Part shown: piece after piece, positions 35,103-48,150 of the stretch
How positions within the stretch are numbered: position 1 is the first letter of the stretch
How the letters are laid out: each line of letters begins with the position of its first letter
Assembly (NCBI GenBank): GCA_030844895.1
Contig: CM061224.1
Location: 70,564,567-70,628,566 of the forward strand
DNA length: 64,000 nt
DNA from: Ambrosia x helenae
Lineage: Eukaryota; Streptophyta; Magnoliopsida; Asterales; Asteraceae
Direction of reading: 5' to 3'
The notes under the pieces: generated by a model
The model's input: only the letters and a program-made list of their open reading frames with translations
Databases searched by the model: none
What the model was told of the DNA's origin: nothing
Position numbers and translations under genes: made by a program

Positions 35103-36848
35103 TCATAAATCCTGAAAGACTTCTTTGTACACAACGTTTGATGTTTTGTTCGTCAATTCACCATTTTCATCTACTATAACAATCTTAAGTCCATCTCGAC
35201 TTCTGACCCTTGAAAGCGCAACATACAACTGCCCGTGTGAAAAAACTGGATCCTTCAAATACAACCCAACTCTGGATAAGGATTGTCCTTGACTTTTGTT
35301 TATTGTCATTGCGAAAGAAACAGCAAGTGGAAATTGCCTTCTGTTAAATTTAAAAGGAATTTTCTTATCTGAGGGGGATAAAGTAATTCTTGGAATAAAA
35401 GTTCGCATTCCAATGTTACTTCCTGATATGATTTTCGCTTCAATGACACGTTTTCTCATTTTAACAACTTGTAACCTTGTCCCATTGCACAAACCACTTT
35501 TCTGATCAATGTTTCTGAGTAACATTACGGGAACGCCAACTTTCAAAACCAAACGATGGTTTGGTATTCCAGAAAACTTAAGACCATTAAGGACATCAGG
35601 AGAAACTAATCTTTCATCAACCTGTTTGTTCACATCTTCAGACTGGCAAACACTATCCGAACTTAGATACTCAACTTCGTCACCAGGAAACATTGAAAGT
35701 AATATATCATTAATTTCATGAACAACTTCATTCTTCGGTGCCAATATAGCTCGATCTTGAAAATAAGTCGGAATGTGGATGTTATCCAAAAGTGAAGGAT
35801 AAACAAAGGCTATCAAATCAGAAACAGGATCCGAAGATTGAGAAATAAGTAAGTCATCAGGTATCAAAATAACATCTTGATCATCACTTATTGTATCAAC
35901 CTTTCCTTCTCCTATGTCCAGAAGCCAAGATGCAAACTTTTTAGTTTCCTCAATATCAGAACTGCAGCTTCCCAGAAAGCAACCGCATATTTTTTGTTAA
36001 CTCTAAAACAGTGCATTTGTGCCAAATGTATGATGAACTTAAAGAGGCATTAACAATGTCATGTTTATCTGTTTCTTCATTAAGGTCACCAATTATCAAT
36101 CCAGCAACTTCAGAAACCGTGGGTAGGTTGTAGGTTCTACCATCTTCTTTCCTCATTCCGTTTAATCGAAGCTTGACTTGTGCATCACGGTTCTTCTGAA
36201 AACAATCTCTCGCCATTCTATAAGATTTCACCAAGGAGTTTTTGGCATCCAACATTTTTTTCAATTCCTTTACAATTTGAAATTCAAGGCCTTTTCTGAT
36301 GAGTATTCCTCATCTGCATCACTATAAATAAAATGAATACATTAGAATCGAAAGTACTTAAAAATCCTTAAAGTTTTCTACAAAAGACAATAAAAAAATA
36401 ACATACCCAACAACATTGATTCTATTCGAAACTTCATTTTCAGTATCATATATGTATAGCTGAGAGAATACTGGATTTTGTCCACGTGATGGTAAAAGAT
36501 TTCCCAAAGCATGGTAGTTCTCACCACTTATACGATAGATGAATGGAGCATTACCATGATTTATAGACCTATCAATTTTTCCACCCATGGATGTAAATGC
36601 AAACATAGAGTTGAATCGTCTTATGTTCTTTAAAAAGAATTTGCTTTTAGAATCAACTCCATTAAAATACTCTTTATAACTGTGTGGCGCCTCCTTAAAA
36701 GGAGGAAGCATAACTTTTTCATAACCACAACACAGAGAGAATTTTTTTTTAGTATTACTTCTATTAAGCCCTCTAGTAGATTCACAGCTCCACAGTCTAG
36801 CATTACAATCTTCACAAGTGACATTCTGATCACCATGGTCCAAGTAAG
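35103..36848 (-). pseudogene. Internally deleted Helitron Rep/helicase gene (right copy)
   Basis: Helitron replicases combine a Rep nuclease with a PIF1-type helicase for rolling-circle transposition. Exon 1 (36407-36848) opens at an acceptor and has no clear ATG. It contains a cysteine motif (CEDC ... LCCGYEKV) and TSMGGKIDRSIN, GENYHALGNLLP and LYIYDTENEV, typical of the region before the Helitron-like N domain. After a GT-AG intron (36322-36406), exon 2 (35103-36321) reads NLPTVSEVAGLIIGD, then at a junction near DKHDIVNASLSSSYIW jumps to the late helicase part: ELTKNMRLLSG, PVMLLRNIDQKSGLCNGTRL, FAMTINKSQGQSLSR, YVALSRVRS. The HUH nuclease core and helicase Walker A and B motifs are absent. 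An extra G near 35971 shifts the frame. Confidence 0.85.
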
Positions 36849-37607
36849 CTAAAAAAAGATATTCAAATTTATTAAATGTACCATATTTCTAAACATGAAG
36901 TCTGCAAGTTATTGAAAGTATCGAAATATCTTAAAAGTGAAGAAGATCAAGGGTTACTTACATATTGGTAAAGTAGTTTTTTGGGAGAACCAAAAATATG
37001 AAAAAGTGAAACAATTATCAATTAGGTAGGTATATAATGAAACCAATTGTTGTTGGGCTGAATCAGACATTAAGAGTAAAACAATCGGGCCTATGGCTAA
37101 TAATAAACATTCAACCCAATAAGTTATGTAATATGTATGTTATGTATTTTATATGGGATTGTTTTAGTAACATATTGGGCCGATCCATTTTTCCTTGTAT
37201 CACAACAATATATTTCGGTAAAAAAATTGAAACGATTTACAACATTTATGTTACAATCTTTTAGTTTTAATTAGATATGAATCATACAAAAATAAAACTG
37301 AAAATTATGTTTGATGAGTACATCCACCAATCTAGTTGTATCTATATATACTCAACATAATATTCAAATGGATGAAAACATACTTATCAATCAAGCAAAC
37401 GCATTTATTAAATATTATGATCGTTATGAAACTTAATAAAAAAGAGGAAACCATATCATGGTATAAAGAGAAAATAACAAAGTAGAAATTGTTCAAAATT
37501 ATTAAAAAACAAAACATAAAGCAATGAAACTGGTTGACCATAAGCATAGAAAACAAATCCTCTTCATTTTGGGTTTAGGAAGACGAGAGGCTCAACGTAA
37601 TTTTAAG

Positions 37608-40396
37608 TTACTCCATACTACCACCACTTCCAAACTTAGTTGAAGGAATTGGTGTGCTTTCATCATCAGAGATCGCGTCAATCAGTTTACGCTTAACCAT
37701 TTGATACTTGGAACTGATAGAACATTGTTCTCCTTCAGCATAAACTTTCTTATCAACAATGGAAATTGGCGTATCATTATCGCCTGTGTCAGATTCCTAA
37801 ACAAAAAATAGTTACAAACATATGTATCAGAATCATCAGTGATTGTGTATGAAAGAAAAAATAAGTAAAATGTATTACTATGAATATAAGTGTTTGTGCA
37901 AATGGTACCTTGGAAACAGAAATAACATTAGACGGCATTGCCATGAGAGACGTGTGAAGTGATTCTGATTCAGCAGGCTGTTAAAAAAAATATGCAAAAA
38001 CTTAGAAATGTAATAAAGTCTTACATAAATAAAATTTGCTAAGTTATGTGAAATGGAATTCGAATATGTACCTGTCCTACATACAACTTTTTCTTAAGAT
38101 GCGAGATAATTGTTGGATCATCAGTTATCTTAGTTACACCATAAACATCATATTTGTTGTTTAAATTGAACCCAGAGACAAAGATTTTAAAAGCAAACTC
38201 TCTGTCTAACAAAGTCTTAATCTCTTCAGGATATTCAACTGTATCACCAACCTATATATAAGGAATAACCAAATACATAATTATTACAAAACTATAATTA
38301 AGGAATTATTAAAAATAATTTTATACTTAAAATGTAGTTAAAAATATGGAATACCGTATTCAACTCAAGCAATTCAGAAGCACTTTTACTAATAAGTTGT
38401 GCAACGTCACGATGAAACAACGTAAGCGATACAGCACCATTAACGTCTTGCACACGAACCTGAATTTTAAACCTAGAAAAAAAATTTGAAAAAAAAACAA
38501 CAAAAATTTATAACTAAGTTGGGTTGAAATGAAAGTATATTTGTGAAAATTATAATAGATGTTAAAAATATATCCGACCTTGGTGTAGGCTCAACTTTTT
38601 TGGCACTACAACTATCATTCAAACACTCGTAAACCTTTTCTTCCTCAAAATCTGAACTTCCTTCACCAACCTGCTTGATTATATAATCAATACTACATTT
38701 TCTGGTGCATTTGGGGCATCCCATGTAGTACCAGCCAATTTCGGTAAACAGGTCTTTAATAGTACCCAATAATACCAAAGTCTGCGCCTGTATGAATATT
38801 ATAGTTTGTTACCAAAATAAGATAGTATATGGTATACATTGGAAATTAATATTAAATAAAAATTAAAATTTTAACCTCATTACAATTTTTTATATTTAAT
38901 TATAAATATCGTATTTAAGTATGAACATTATACTTACCTCTTGAATCTCACAAATGTCGCCAATGTTACTAAAAGGAGTGTTATGGACAAATTCATCTTC
39001 ATCAGAGCAAAACATAGAAGTTCCATATGGTTGATGAGAAGAGGAAGGATTATCAGCGATTTTCTTACCCAACCTGATAAAAATAATTTAATCAATACAC
39101 ATTACATATTTATTGAGACTGTTTATAAAGGTTGTGTAATTCGTATTGAAAAACGTAATAGTACATACCCTTTTTTGTACAGCTTTATATCTTCAATATC
39201 TCCATTTATTAACAGTCGACTAACGCGATCTCCAAAAGAGTTAGAAACATACGGTTTTCCTATAAAAGAAATTAGGAAAAAATATTTTATTTATTTAATA
39301 AAAAGAAAATTTAGAAGTTAGAACTTAATTTATAATGCAAAATATAATGTATGTATAAATATAAATATAACTATATATATTTATTAACATTATACAACCA
39401 TTATAAAACTTCAAACGGCCAAACTGCATTATTATTATAAATTCTTTCTCTGTTTGATGAGTTGCAACATATTTAGACATCTCCATGGCATAACTATCCC
39501 ACAACGTTAAATAGATGCGCAAGCCCCTTCAAAAAAGTACAAATTATTTTAGTAAAAAATAAATAAACAATTTATAAAGGTACGTAATTTTTTTATATAT
39601 AAAATGCAAAAAAAAAACAAAAAAAAATAAATAAAGAATACATACTCGATATCTTGAATTTCCATTGTTAACCTCTTTTATCAGCGACAACCTTTTTTTC
39701 TTTATCATCATTGCTGAAGAACTTGTTAACATGTCCAATAACATCTAAGATCAATTATAAAATAAACATTAATGAAAGATAACTTATAAAACTATTATTA
39801 TTGTTTGGTTATGATAAAAAAAAACTTTAGAACGAAAATATACCTATTGTAACATATTCATCAACCTCCTTATCCAGAATTCTTTGAAAGGGCACAAAAG
39901 AGAAACCAAAATCTGGACCTTGGAAACCATGATATTCGGAAACTTGAGTATTCATATTCAAGCAGAGTTTGTTTGGGTTTGGAGCATACTTGTATTTAGA
40001 GGAATTGACCCCAACTCCTGGATTTGTTATAATAAGAGAAGAATTTTCAATCAGAAACCTCTCGAATTTAAAAAACAACCGCTTAAATACATTTGCTTGA
40101 ATCCTGTCACCCTGTTGATTATAAAAAAAATAAGATAATTGATATACATTAAAATTAAAAGCATCACAATTAAAAAAAAAGTTATGAAATTTAAATATAA
40201 TAGGATATAAAAAAAACGTGTTGTTAACTTTTACATTTTCATCACATAGGATCATTTCAATTGAGTACACATCATTAGGATTGCGACGATCGGGTAGACG
40301 CCAAACCCGAATAATCTTTAGCTTTAACGCCACACTGTTTCGGTTTACATGAATTTGGTTAACCATTCTAAACTCATTTGCATCTACAGCAGCCAT
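37608..40396 (-). CDS. RPA70-like single-strand DNA-binding protein, 11 exons (right copy)
   Basis: Replication protein A large-subunit homologues bind single-stranded DNA, and many plant Helitrons carry one. Exons on the minus strand: 40235-40396, 39844-40111, 39646-39744, 39399-39526, 39169-39259, 38938-39073, 38579-38787, 38355-38472, 38072-38251, 37909-37977, 37608-37796; all introns are GT-AG. The product is about 549 aa. Start MAAVDANEF is the first ATG in frame. Residues ~1-143 match the first OB fold (VWRLPDRRNPNDVYSIEMIL, GDRIQANVFKRLF). A second OB-like part (IYLTLWDSYAMEMSKY) follows. A zinc-ribbon-like CPKC ... CLNDSC sits at about 318-352 before a third OB part. Exon 3 lacks one A (39677-39681) compared with the left copy, which shifts the frame; this may be a sequence error. 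Confidence 0.8.
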
Positions 40397-40594
40397 TGAT
40401 CTTGTTAACTGGGAAAAAATGATGTAAAAACCAAAAGATGACTTCAATAAAACAACAAATCAAAATCAAAATAACTAATGTTTAAGTAATTAAATATGAG
40501 AAACAGAAATTAACCTAATAATATATCTTTGCGATTACTCAAAGTGGTTCCAACGTGTCTTATTACAATCGTATGTGAATTGGTTTGACTTGTT

Positions 40595-42140
40595 TATATA
40601 GTTATTGAATTTACCGAATAATAAGAAATGGATGAAATGGTGGGCGGTTAATTAGCATTTGAATTAGCATTGTTTTAAAGGTTATAACATTATGTATTGA
40701 TTGAATTTAGTCAAGGTCAATCATTTATTGATTAAATGGCGTATGTCAAGCATTATATAGGTATTGATGTAGGAATTAAATAAATTCAATAATAACAAAT
40801 AGATTAAAGAGTGGAGGGTAATTAGGAACCGAATTACGATTGTTATTATTGTTATAGCTTTATGTACTGATTGAATTTAGTCAAAGTCAAGTAGTCAAAG
40901 CAAAACAGCCGTATGTTAAGCATTATAGTTAGTTGTAATTTGTTTTGATATATTCAATGTTATTTAACTAATGTTCTTTATATGTTATGTCAAGCATTAT
41001 ATAGGAATTCAATCAATTGAATAATAAAAAACGGATGAAAGAGTGGAGGGTAATTAGGATTCGACTTACAATTGTTATTATTGTTATAACTTTATGTATT
41101 GATTGAATTTAGTCAAAGTCAAGTGTGGATGTCAAGCATTATACTTAGTTGTAATTGTAATTTGTTTTGATCTATTCAATGTTATTTAACTAATGTTCTT
41201 TATATGTTATGTAAAGCATTATATAGGTATTCAAACAATTGAATAATAAGAAATGGATGAAAGAGTGGAGGGTAATTAGCATCCGAATTAGCATTGTTAT
41301 TATTGTTATAAATTAATGTATTGATTAAATTTAGTCAAAGTCAAGCATTGAAATCATTAATGGCGAATTTTAAGTATTATACCTAGTTGTGATTTTTTTT
41401 TGATCTATTCAATGTTATTAAACTAAATGTTCTTTACATGTTATGTAAAGCATTATATAGGTATTCAATCAATTCAATAATAAGAAATGGATGAAAGAGT
41501 GGAGGGTAATTAGCATCCGAATTAGCATTGTTATTATTGTTATAAATTAATGTATTGATTACATTTAGTCAAAGTCAAGCATTGAAATCATTAATGGCGA
41601 ATTTTAAGTATTATACCTAGTTGTGATTTTTTTTTGATTTATTCAATGTTATTAAACTAAATGTTCTTTACATGTTATGTAAAGCATTATATAGGTATTC
41701 AATCAATTCAATAATAAGAAATGGATGAAAGAGTGGAGGGTAATTAGCATTCGAATTACCACTTATATATTATTGTTATAAATTAATGTATTGATTAAAT
41801 TTAGTCAAAGTCAAGCATTTAAACCATTAATGCCGAATTTATATGATTGTACATATTTGTGATTTTTTTTTGATCTATTCAATGTTACTAAACTAAATGT
41901 TATTTACATGTTATGTAAAGCATTATATAGGTATTGAATCAATTCAATAATAAGAAATGGATGAAAGAGTGGAGGGTAATTAGCATCCGTATTAGAATTG
42001 TTATTATTGTTATAAATTAATGTATTGATTGAATTTAGTCAAAAACAATGATTGAAACCTTTAATGCCGCATGTCAAGGATTATACCTAGTTGTTTTTTT
42101 TTTAATCTATTCAATGTTATTTAAGTAAATGTTCTTTATA
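40595..42140 (-). repeat. Tandem array of ~7 promoter-like units (right copy)
   Basis: Mirror of 26515-28060 and upstream of the RPA-like gene on the minus strand. Same unit number and order, so no copy-number difference between arms. Confidence 0.85.
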
Positions 42141-42539
42141 TGTTATTATATGCTTTAGTAACATGCTTGAAAATTGGACAAGTAAATGCGTATTCAAAGT
42201 AAATTTGTTATTGTATAAGGAAACCATAAATTTCGCAATTACATTTATCAATTCATTATGAATGTTGTGAGTAAATTCAGTTGTGAATATGTATTCTAAA
42301 TTATACCGTATTGCCACCACGGGTTAACGTATACATATTGTTACAATTACAACATACTAAATATTCGGTAAAATTAGACATCTCCATGTCAATATACCAA
42401 ATGAAAAAAAAAACACAAAATTTTAATGATTATTGATTCACACATTGTCGTACTCATTTATTGATTTGACCATAATTAAATCTTAGTTAATGTGAATAAT
42501 TACACATTTAAATTAAAATTAATAAGAAGTTGTTGACCA

Positions 42540-42756
42540 TGGTATGTCGAAACTTTAATGTTGTTGTTTCGTAAGTTTTTAGATAACAAAAACCTGTTCA
42601 TGGATTTAGGCAATGTCTGCACAAACACGTAAAAACCAACATTATAATAACAAATAAGGTTTTTTTACTTAAAAAATATTAGAAACGTCATACCAAAACT
42701 CGTGCGGAAGGGTCATGAATAACCTTGAAGAATTTGTCACCCTTGTGATAAGCCAT
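42540..42756 (-). pseudogene. Captured B3-domain-like gene fragment (right copy)
   Basis: Minus strand. Exon 1 (42694-42756) reads MAYHKGDKFFKVIHDPSARVL; a GT-AG intron (42617-42693) follows; exon 2 from 42616 reads TLPKSMNRFLLSKNLRNN and then fades. KFFKVI ... LPKSMNRF is the pattern of the first strands of plant B3 (REM-type) DNA-binding domains. The rest of a B3 domain is not recognisable, so this is a fragment of about 45 residues, probably captured by the Helitron. The family call is by motif only. Confidence 0.5.
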
Positions 42757-43674
42757 ATTGAAGTTATTTGTCCTAATGAAATCCTGTTCTTCGTATGCAA
42801 AAAACAAACTTTTGTTAAAATATACATAAAGTCACTCATACTAAAAACTGATTTTAATTATCTTGTTTTATGAAATCCGGTATTTTGTTTTTTTTTATAT
42901 AATTATTTTTATATTCACACATACTCAAAACCGATTTCAATTGCAATCTGTTTATTAAAAAACACAATCATATATTCAATGATTAAAGCTGAGCAGAATT
43001 ACTCGCGTATCGATTACATCCAAAGCAGAGAGTTGATTGTAAACAGATTATCAAATGGTTTTAATAAAAAAAACGATTCTGTTTGGTTTAATATGTTAGT
43101 AAACCGATGTGGATGGATTTCAAAAATTGTCAGAAACATAATCGACAAACAATAGGATTAGAAAGTTATTTTAATAAGAAACCGATTGTATTTATATTTT
43201 ATGTAAGATGGTTTCAAACATTTACTTTTGGGATTTTATAAAGGGTCAGAAACATAATCGAAAACTTGTTGATAATCACATATTTTGTAGAAGGTTGATA
43301 GATATAGGATTGTCATTTGTCTTTGTATAAAAATAACGATACAATCCTATTGTTTTTATCTTTTATGTAAGATGATTGCAAACATTATGTATCAATATAA
43401 CAAAAATGCAGAAAAAGATTCAAAAACATTTTCTAGATTCATCTAAGATTGATGAAGAACATACCTTGCAAAAATGACAATGAGAGAGGAATGAGAAAGG
43501 AATTAGTAGGATAGGAAGGAGGAAGATGTTGTAACATACAAATGGATGTTGACAAAACTAAATAAAAAGAGGTTTATATAAGACTTAGTCTTGGAGCCCC
43601 ATTTAGGATTTGGATCCTTCAAGACCCTCTAAAAATCTAGGATTCAACCCTAGTGTTTTCATTTATTATATAGA

Positions 43675-44158
43675 TATATATATATATATATATAGATGGT
43701 TTTCTGCCGCATCAATGTTTTAGAGTACATTGCTACAAAATGTCAAATACTCCAATCCCAATATATTATAATCGCTAGATCAATTTTTGACTATCTGCTT
43801 TTTCGGCCGAGCACAAGGTGCACCCCGTTTCATATGGTGCCACCGCCCAACCTTACGAGTCGTACTCGTTTCCTCACGTGTTCGGTTCTAGCATATCGTT
43901 CGTTGTACCTCGGTGTCTCAAATGGTTAATTATTAACCACTCAGGTATATCTATCTCATTGGTAGGTTAATAATATTTAGTACCGTGTTTGTGTGTTTTG
44001 TAACCAGATCCTGTTCGGTTAGTTTTTGGTGTTAAAATTTTATAAATATTCCGCTGCGTTTGTTAATTATATATTTAATTAATAATAAATATATCAAACC
44101 CGTTTTGATAAAAAGTAAAGTTGACACCACTGAAATCCAATATTTGGAACATAGAGGT
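43675..44158. other. Host or older-repeat DNA between Helitron and Tat element (right copy)
   Basis: Mirror of 24488-24971. No gene recognised. Confidence 0.5.
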
Positions 44159-44758
44159 TGTTGCTACAACAAATAACTGCCTAACGATAGTTCTGAGTCA
44201 CAAGGGAGGTTCAGGGGTTCAAGGGTTCCACTTTGCCTAACGCAGGTCGTGGTGTCCTTCTACGTTGCAAACGTAGAAGGAGGTTCAAGGTTATTTTTCT
44301 TGTTTTAGATGCTTTAAGGTTCTGGTTTGAGATGTACTCGAAACCAGAAATGGAAGTTCTTGAGATCCGAGTGGAGAGAAATATTCTTCCACGTACAAGA
44401 CCAAAAGAATTAGAAGAGTGAAGTGAGAGTGATTGTGATGGTGTGTCCAGAGCTGAGGAATCAGCCTCTGATTTATAGAGAAAGGAGATCTCCATAAGGA
44501 GAAAGCATCTTGCCTTGAGCCTTGTTGCAACTAAAGGACATCCCACAAATGGTAAGTGGCTGCTATGGACCTGCGGTCTGTTGGCTGATGTTACTCCATC
44601 AGCTTATTTGTCTTTGCTCGATGAAAAAGATGACGGGACAAGTCATCTTTTTGACTTAGGATGCTCCTGGCTGTTCGAAGCCTTGTAGGCTTCAACCCTT
44701 TAAGCATTGTTCAGTAATGTTGTTTATTTATGTTTGCTTTAGGCTACCCACGTCATCA
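44159..44758 (-). repeat. 3' LTR of the Tat element (right copy)
   Basis: 600 bp, TG..CA ends, preceded (in element sense) by the polypurine tract at 44759-44769. Confidence 0.92.
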
Positions 44759-45147
44759 GCCCCCCAAGTCAGAAGGTTTGATGAGGTAGCTTGAAAGCGT
44801 CTGACTGTTTTCTTAGTTTATCCTTTGCTTGAAAGGTTCGAGGGTTCGCTGTGATTTAGGCGGTTATTACTCAACAGTTTTAATGTTGATTGGACTGTTG
44901 ATGTGACATCTGGCAGTTTGCTCAGACTAATTACTGCATGTCATTATTACGGTTTTTTGAATTAAAATAACCGTTTGATTTTTTTCTTTTTTAAACCTTT
45001 TGTACTTCATTTTTTACTTTACCTTTTTCTTTTCTTCATCTTCATCCTCTCAAACATTTCATCCATCTTAGGGTTTCGTGATTTTTCACCACAGCAGGTT
45101 AGTTTTTCTTCTTCTTGCTTTGTTTACTGATCATCCTTTTGAGCATA

Positions 45148-47341
45148 ATGGGCGCTAAAAAGGACATGGCCGTTACGTTTTCAACTCTTTCTCAGAAAGA
45201 GGTAGAATCGTTTTGTGCCGAATGGGATATTGATTTGTCGTTCAAACCTGTGGCTCCTGGTAAAAACCTTTCTGTTTCTGAGTGTCCATCTGGTTCTATT
45301 GCTTTGTACTGTCGTCATTTTGAATTTGCAAACCTTCGTTATCCTTTTTCTGTATTTTTGTTGAATGTTCTTGAGTATTATAGGGTTTCCCTTGGTCAGA
45401 TCCACCCACATGGTGTTGGTCGTGTTTTACACTTTGAATGTCTTTGTAGAGCCTTGGGGTATGATCCCACTCTATTGATGTTCAGGCGATTCTTTCGCCT
45501 TGCCAAGAATGGTGACTGGTTCACCTTCGAGGGGTCATCAGTGGAGACTAACCTTCTTTCCTCCCATGTTACAACGGTTGGGCAGTGGAAGAATAGGTTC
45601 TTTTGGGTGTCTGATTCTATTTTCCCTTTTAAGCCTGTGTGGAAGCATCCTGAGGCCGTTCTTAATGAAGGGGAACCCTTAGAGTCTAAACTAGATGATA
45701 CCTTCCTATCGACTCTTAGAGCCTGTCCTTCAAGGCTTCGTCCATTTGCTGAACCCTTCTTAGTATTATCCGGTGTTAGCACTCGTTGGGACAAGCCGGG
45801 TAGAGATCCTGTTGTGATGAAGGATGGTCAGGGTATGAATTTTGTTTATTGTTAATTTCTTTTGCTTTCTTTGTTTCTTCCTTATGTGTTCTGTTTTTGC
45901 AGTTATGTCGGCTCTTGACTTTATCAAAGGTGATGATGCTTCAGGCGTTGTATTTGCTGATGCTGAAGCAGCAGATGGGGAAGATGCACTGACCAAATAT
46001 CAGAAAGGGAGGTATGATGGGACCAATTATGTTGTTGTCCCTAATGTGAAGGGTTTTGCTAAAGCCAGTTCTTCCAAGGCTTCAACAAGGAGGTCAAGCA
46101 GGCGGCTTTTGAAGGTTGCTAAGCCTGCTGATCCTTCTGAAGCAGTGACGGTTAGTGATGATATTGAGGATTCTGAAGATGAGAAAGATCAGACTATGGA
46201 TGATGTTCTTGTGGATGTTGTTGTTAAGAAAGGTAAGGGTAAGAAGGTGAAGGTTGGAGTGAAAGAAATGGATGTGTCAGCTAGCTTTGATGAGGAAGGT
46301 TTGTATGTTCCTGGGTGGAACGTGAAGTCTAGTGATAACTTTAAGTCTTCGGCTGTTTGTGAGGAGGTTCTTGCACACTTTGCTACTCCTGGTGCCAAGG
46401 CTTGTCTTGAGGGTTTGGATGATGATGCTCTGCTGGCAAAGATGATGGTGGGTACCTGTAACCTTGCTGCTATGCTCCCAGAGGGGATTAGCAGGTTTAG
46501 GAAGGTTATGGGTAAGTATAGTGACTTTGCCAAGAAGAAGAGGGAGATGAAACAGTCTATTGCTGACATGAAGAAGGATGCTGATGAGTATGCTAAGAAG
46601 GAGGTTACTTTGATTTCCCTTATTGATGAACTGAAGAAAGGGCATGAGGCTGAGATGGCAAGGCATGAAGCTGCTATTCTTAAGGTGGAGGCAGATCAAT
46701 TGGCTTTGGAAGCAGAGAAGAAGGCTTTTGAAAGTGAAAAGAAGGGGTTGGAGGCTTCCCTTGCTGCTGCCCAAAGTGATAACAAATGGCTGATTGAAGA
46801 AGGATTTCAGCAAGTCGTTACCTACCTTCTTCATTCTACCGAATTCAACTCTGCCCTTGGGGAGGTATATACCAAGCTTTTGACCCATGGTAAGCATGCT
46901 GGTTTTGTTGCAGGGTTTAAAGCTCATGAGTCTGGCCAAGTTTTGGAAGAATCTCCCTTTTATCAGCCTGACTCCTTGGATGTTTTTAAGGAGACTGTCC
47001 TTAAGATGGAACACTCCAGCTACCCTTATGTTGCACAAGTCTCTTCTTACTATGGAAAACCCTTGAAGGAGCTGAAAGAATTGAAGCCTGCTGGTTTAAA
47101 CGAAGTTGTTTCTGCAAAGGTGCTTCAATATGTTTCAAGGAAGAGGGCACATTCTGGTGATAGTGAAGAGACGTTGGATGTGGCTGAAACATTTTCCAAG
47201 GATGCTAGTGTTGAAGCTTCTGAAGCTGGACTTGTGGAGAAGGTTCCAAAGAAAGGGAAGAAGGCAAAGAAGGCGAAGGTGGTCAAGGCTGTGAATGAGG
47301 ATGAAGCCTCTAAGCCTTCGGAGTCTGGTGGTGATGTCTGA
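45148..47341 (+). CDS. Antisense accessory protein of the Tat element, two exons (right copy)
   Basis: Encoded on the strand opposite gag-pol. Exon 1 45148-45832, GT-AG intron 45833-45902 (70 bp), exon 2 45903-47341; joined frame about 707 aa. Residues ~1-228 (MGAKKDMAVTFSTLSQKEVE, FPFSVFLLNVLEYYRVSLGQ, HPHGVGRVLHFECLCRALGY) resemble the 'putative gypsy type transposon' domain (Transposase_28) of plant databases, despite that name not a known transposase. Exon 2 is acidic then lysine-rich (KKGKGKKVKVGVK), with a long charged helical stretch likely to form coiled coil (about 440-520) and a basic tail KKGKKAKKAKVVK that could be a nuclear signal. Antisense extra frames are known from Tat elements such as Grande. 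Function is unknown. Without splicing exon 1 would end 8 codons after the donor. Confidence 0.8.
45833..45902 (+). other. Intron of the antisense accessory gene
   Basis: Donor GGTATG, T-rich body, acceptor TTTTTGCAG. It joins GGTCAG-G to TT-ATGTCG, keeping the frame across exons (Q-V-M-S-A). Confidence 0.7.
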
Positions 47342-48150
47342 ACTTCCCATTCGTAGCTTTCTTAGCATCTTGGTTTGTTAAAACAATTAACTTTGTGTTT
47401 GTGTTTCTAAGTACTTTTTATCTTTTGTTGGAACCTTCAGTGGTTCCTTGATGGTTGTGGGCTGTAGCCCTTTGAACAATTATGCTACTTGTTGGCTTTG
47501 TTAAAAGCCTTTAAATGTTAAGTCTTTGTGGCTGGTGTTTAAGTTTTATCGTTGTTTTTCTGTTGTCATTCATGTTTGTCTTTGTTGTTTGGGAATGTTT
47601 ATCCGGTAGCACCTTCAAAGGTTGAATGCTGCAGTCATTCATCCTTAAGGTAGTCTAGGCAAACATGTCACCATCTATCCTATATACAACACTTAATCAA
47701 GTGTTTTCGATATATTTTCGTAAGTTTGTTTTCTAAACTTAAGGAACGATTGGTGTAGGTTGTTCAAACCTGTCTATGAGATTCTTAAAAGTGTTTTTTG
47801 TTTATCTCATGGAGTAGGATTGATTTAGGAACTCACCCCTTATATAGGTCCGTTTATCCCTCGAACCTATTGAGCGATATGGCCTGGGAGCTCATCCCCT
47901 TACATGGTCTCTACCATGGAGTTTCTTGCAAGGTTCTCAACCTGAACTTAGGATAGAAAGACAAAGTTTCTAAAAGAGGATCAAATGATCCTTTCATTCA
48001 TTAGATGGGATAACATTACATCATTTGGAAAAGAACAACATTTTGTTACAACTTAAACAAAGAACCTTTTGAGGTTCTTGCCGTTCCAGTGACGGGGGAG
48101 TTTTTTGCCTTCCATGCTTGCCAATTTATAGGATCCCCCTTTGTGGGATT
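47342..48150. other. Spacer between antisense gene and pol (right copy)
   Basis: Mirror of 20501-21310. 3' regions of both transcription units meet here; includes the former C-terminal pol codons lost through a shared frameshift (about 48053-48160). Confidence 0.6.

Larger units (their letters stand above)
34564..43674 (-). mobile_element. Helitron, complete ends (right copy)
   Basis: Mirror of 24972-34093: CTAG at 34564-34567, hairpin just inside, TC at 43673-43674 read on the minus strand, flanked by A and T. Gene order is the same; reading frames are mostly longer. Confidence 0.88.

Noticed and set aside
35103..35867. Cellular PIF1 helicase gene
   Set aside because: It lies inside Helitron termini and is fused to a Helitron-type N-terminal region; Walker motifs are missing.
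45148..45832. Calling the antisense protein a transposase
   Set aside because: The database name of the domain suggests it, but it shows no catalytic motif and the element already has an integrase.
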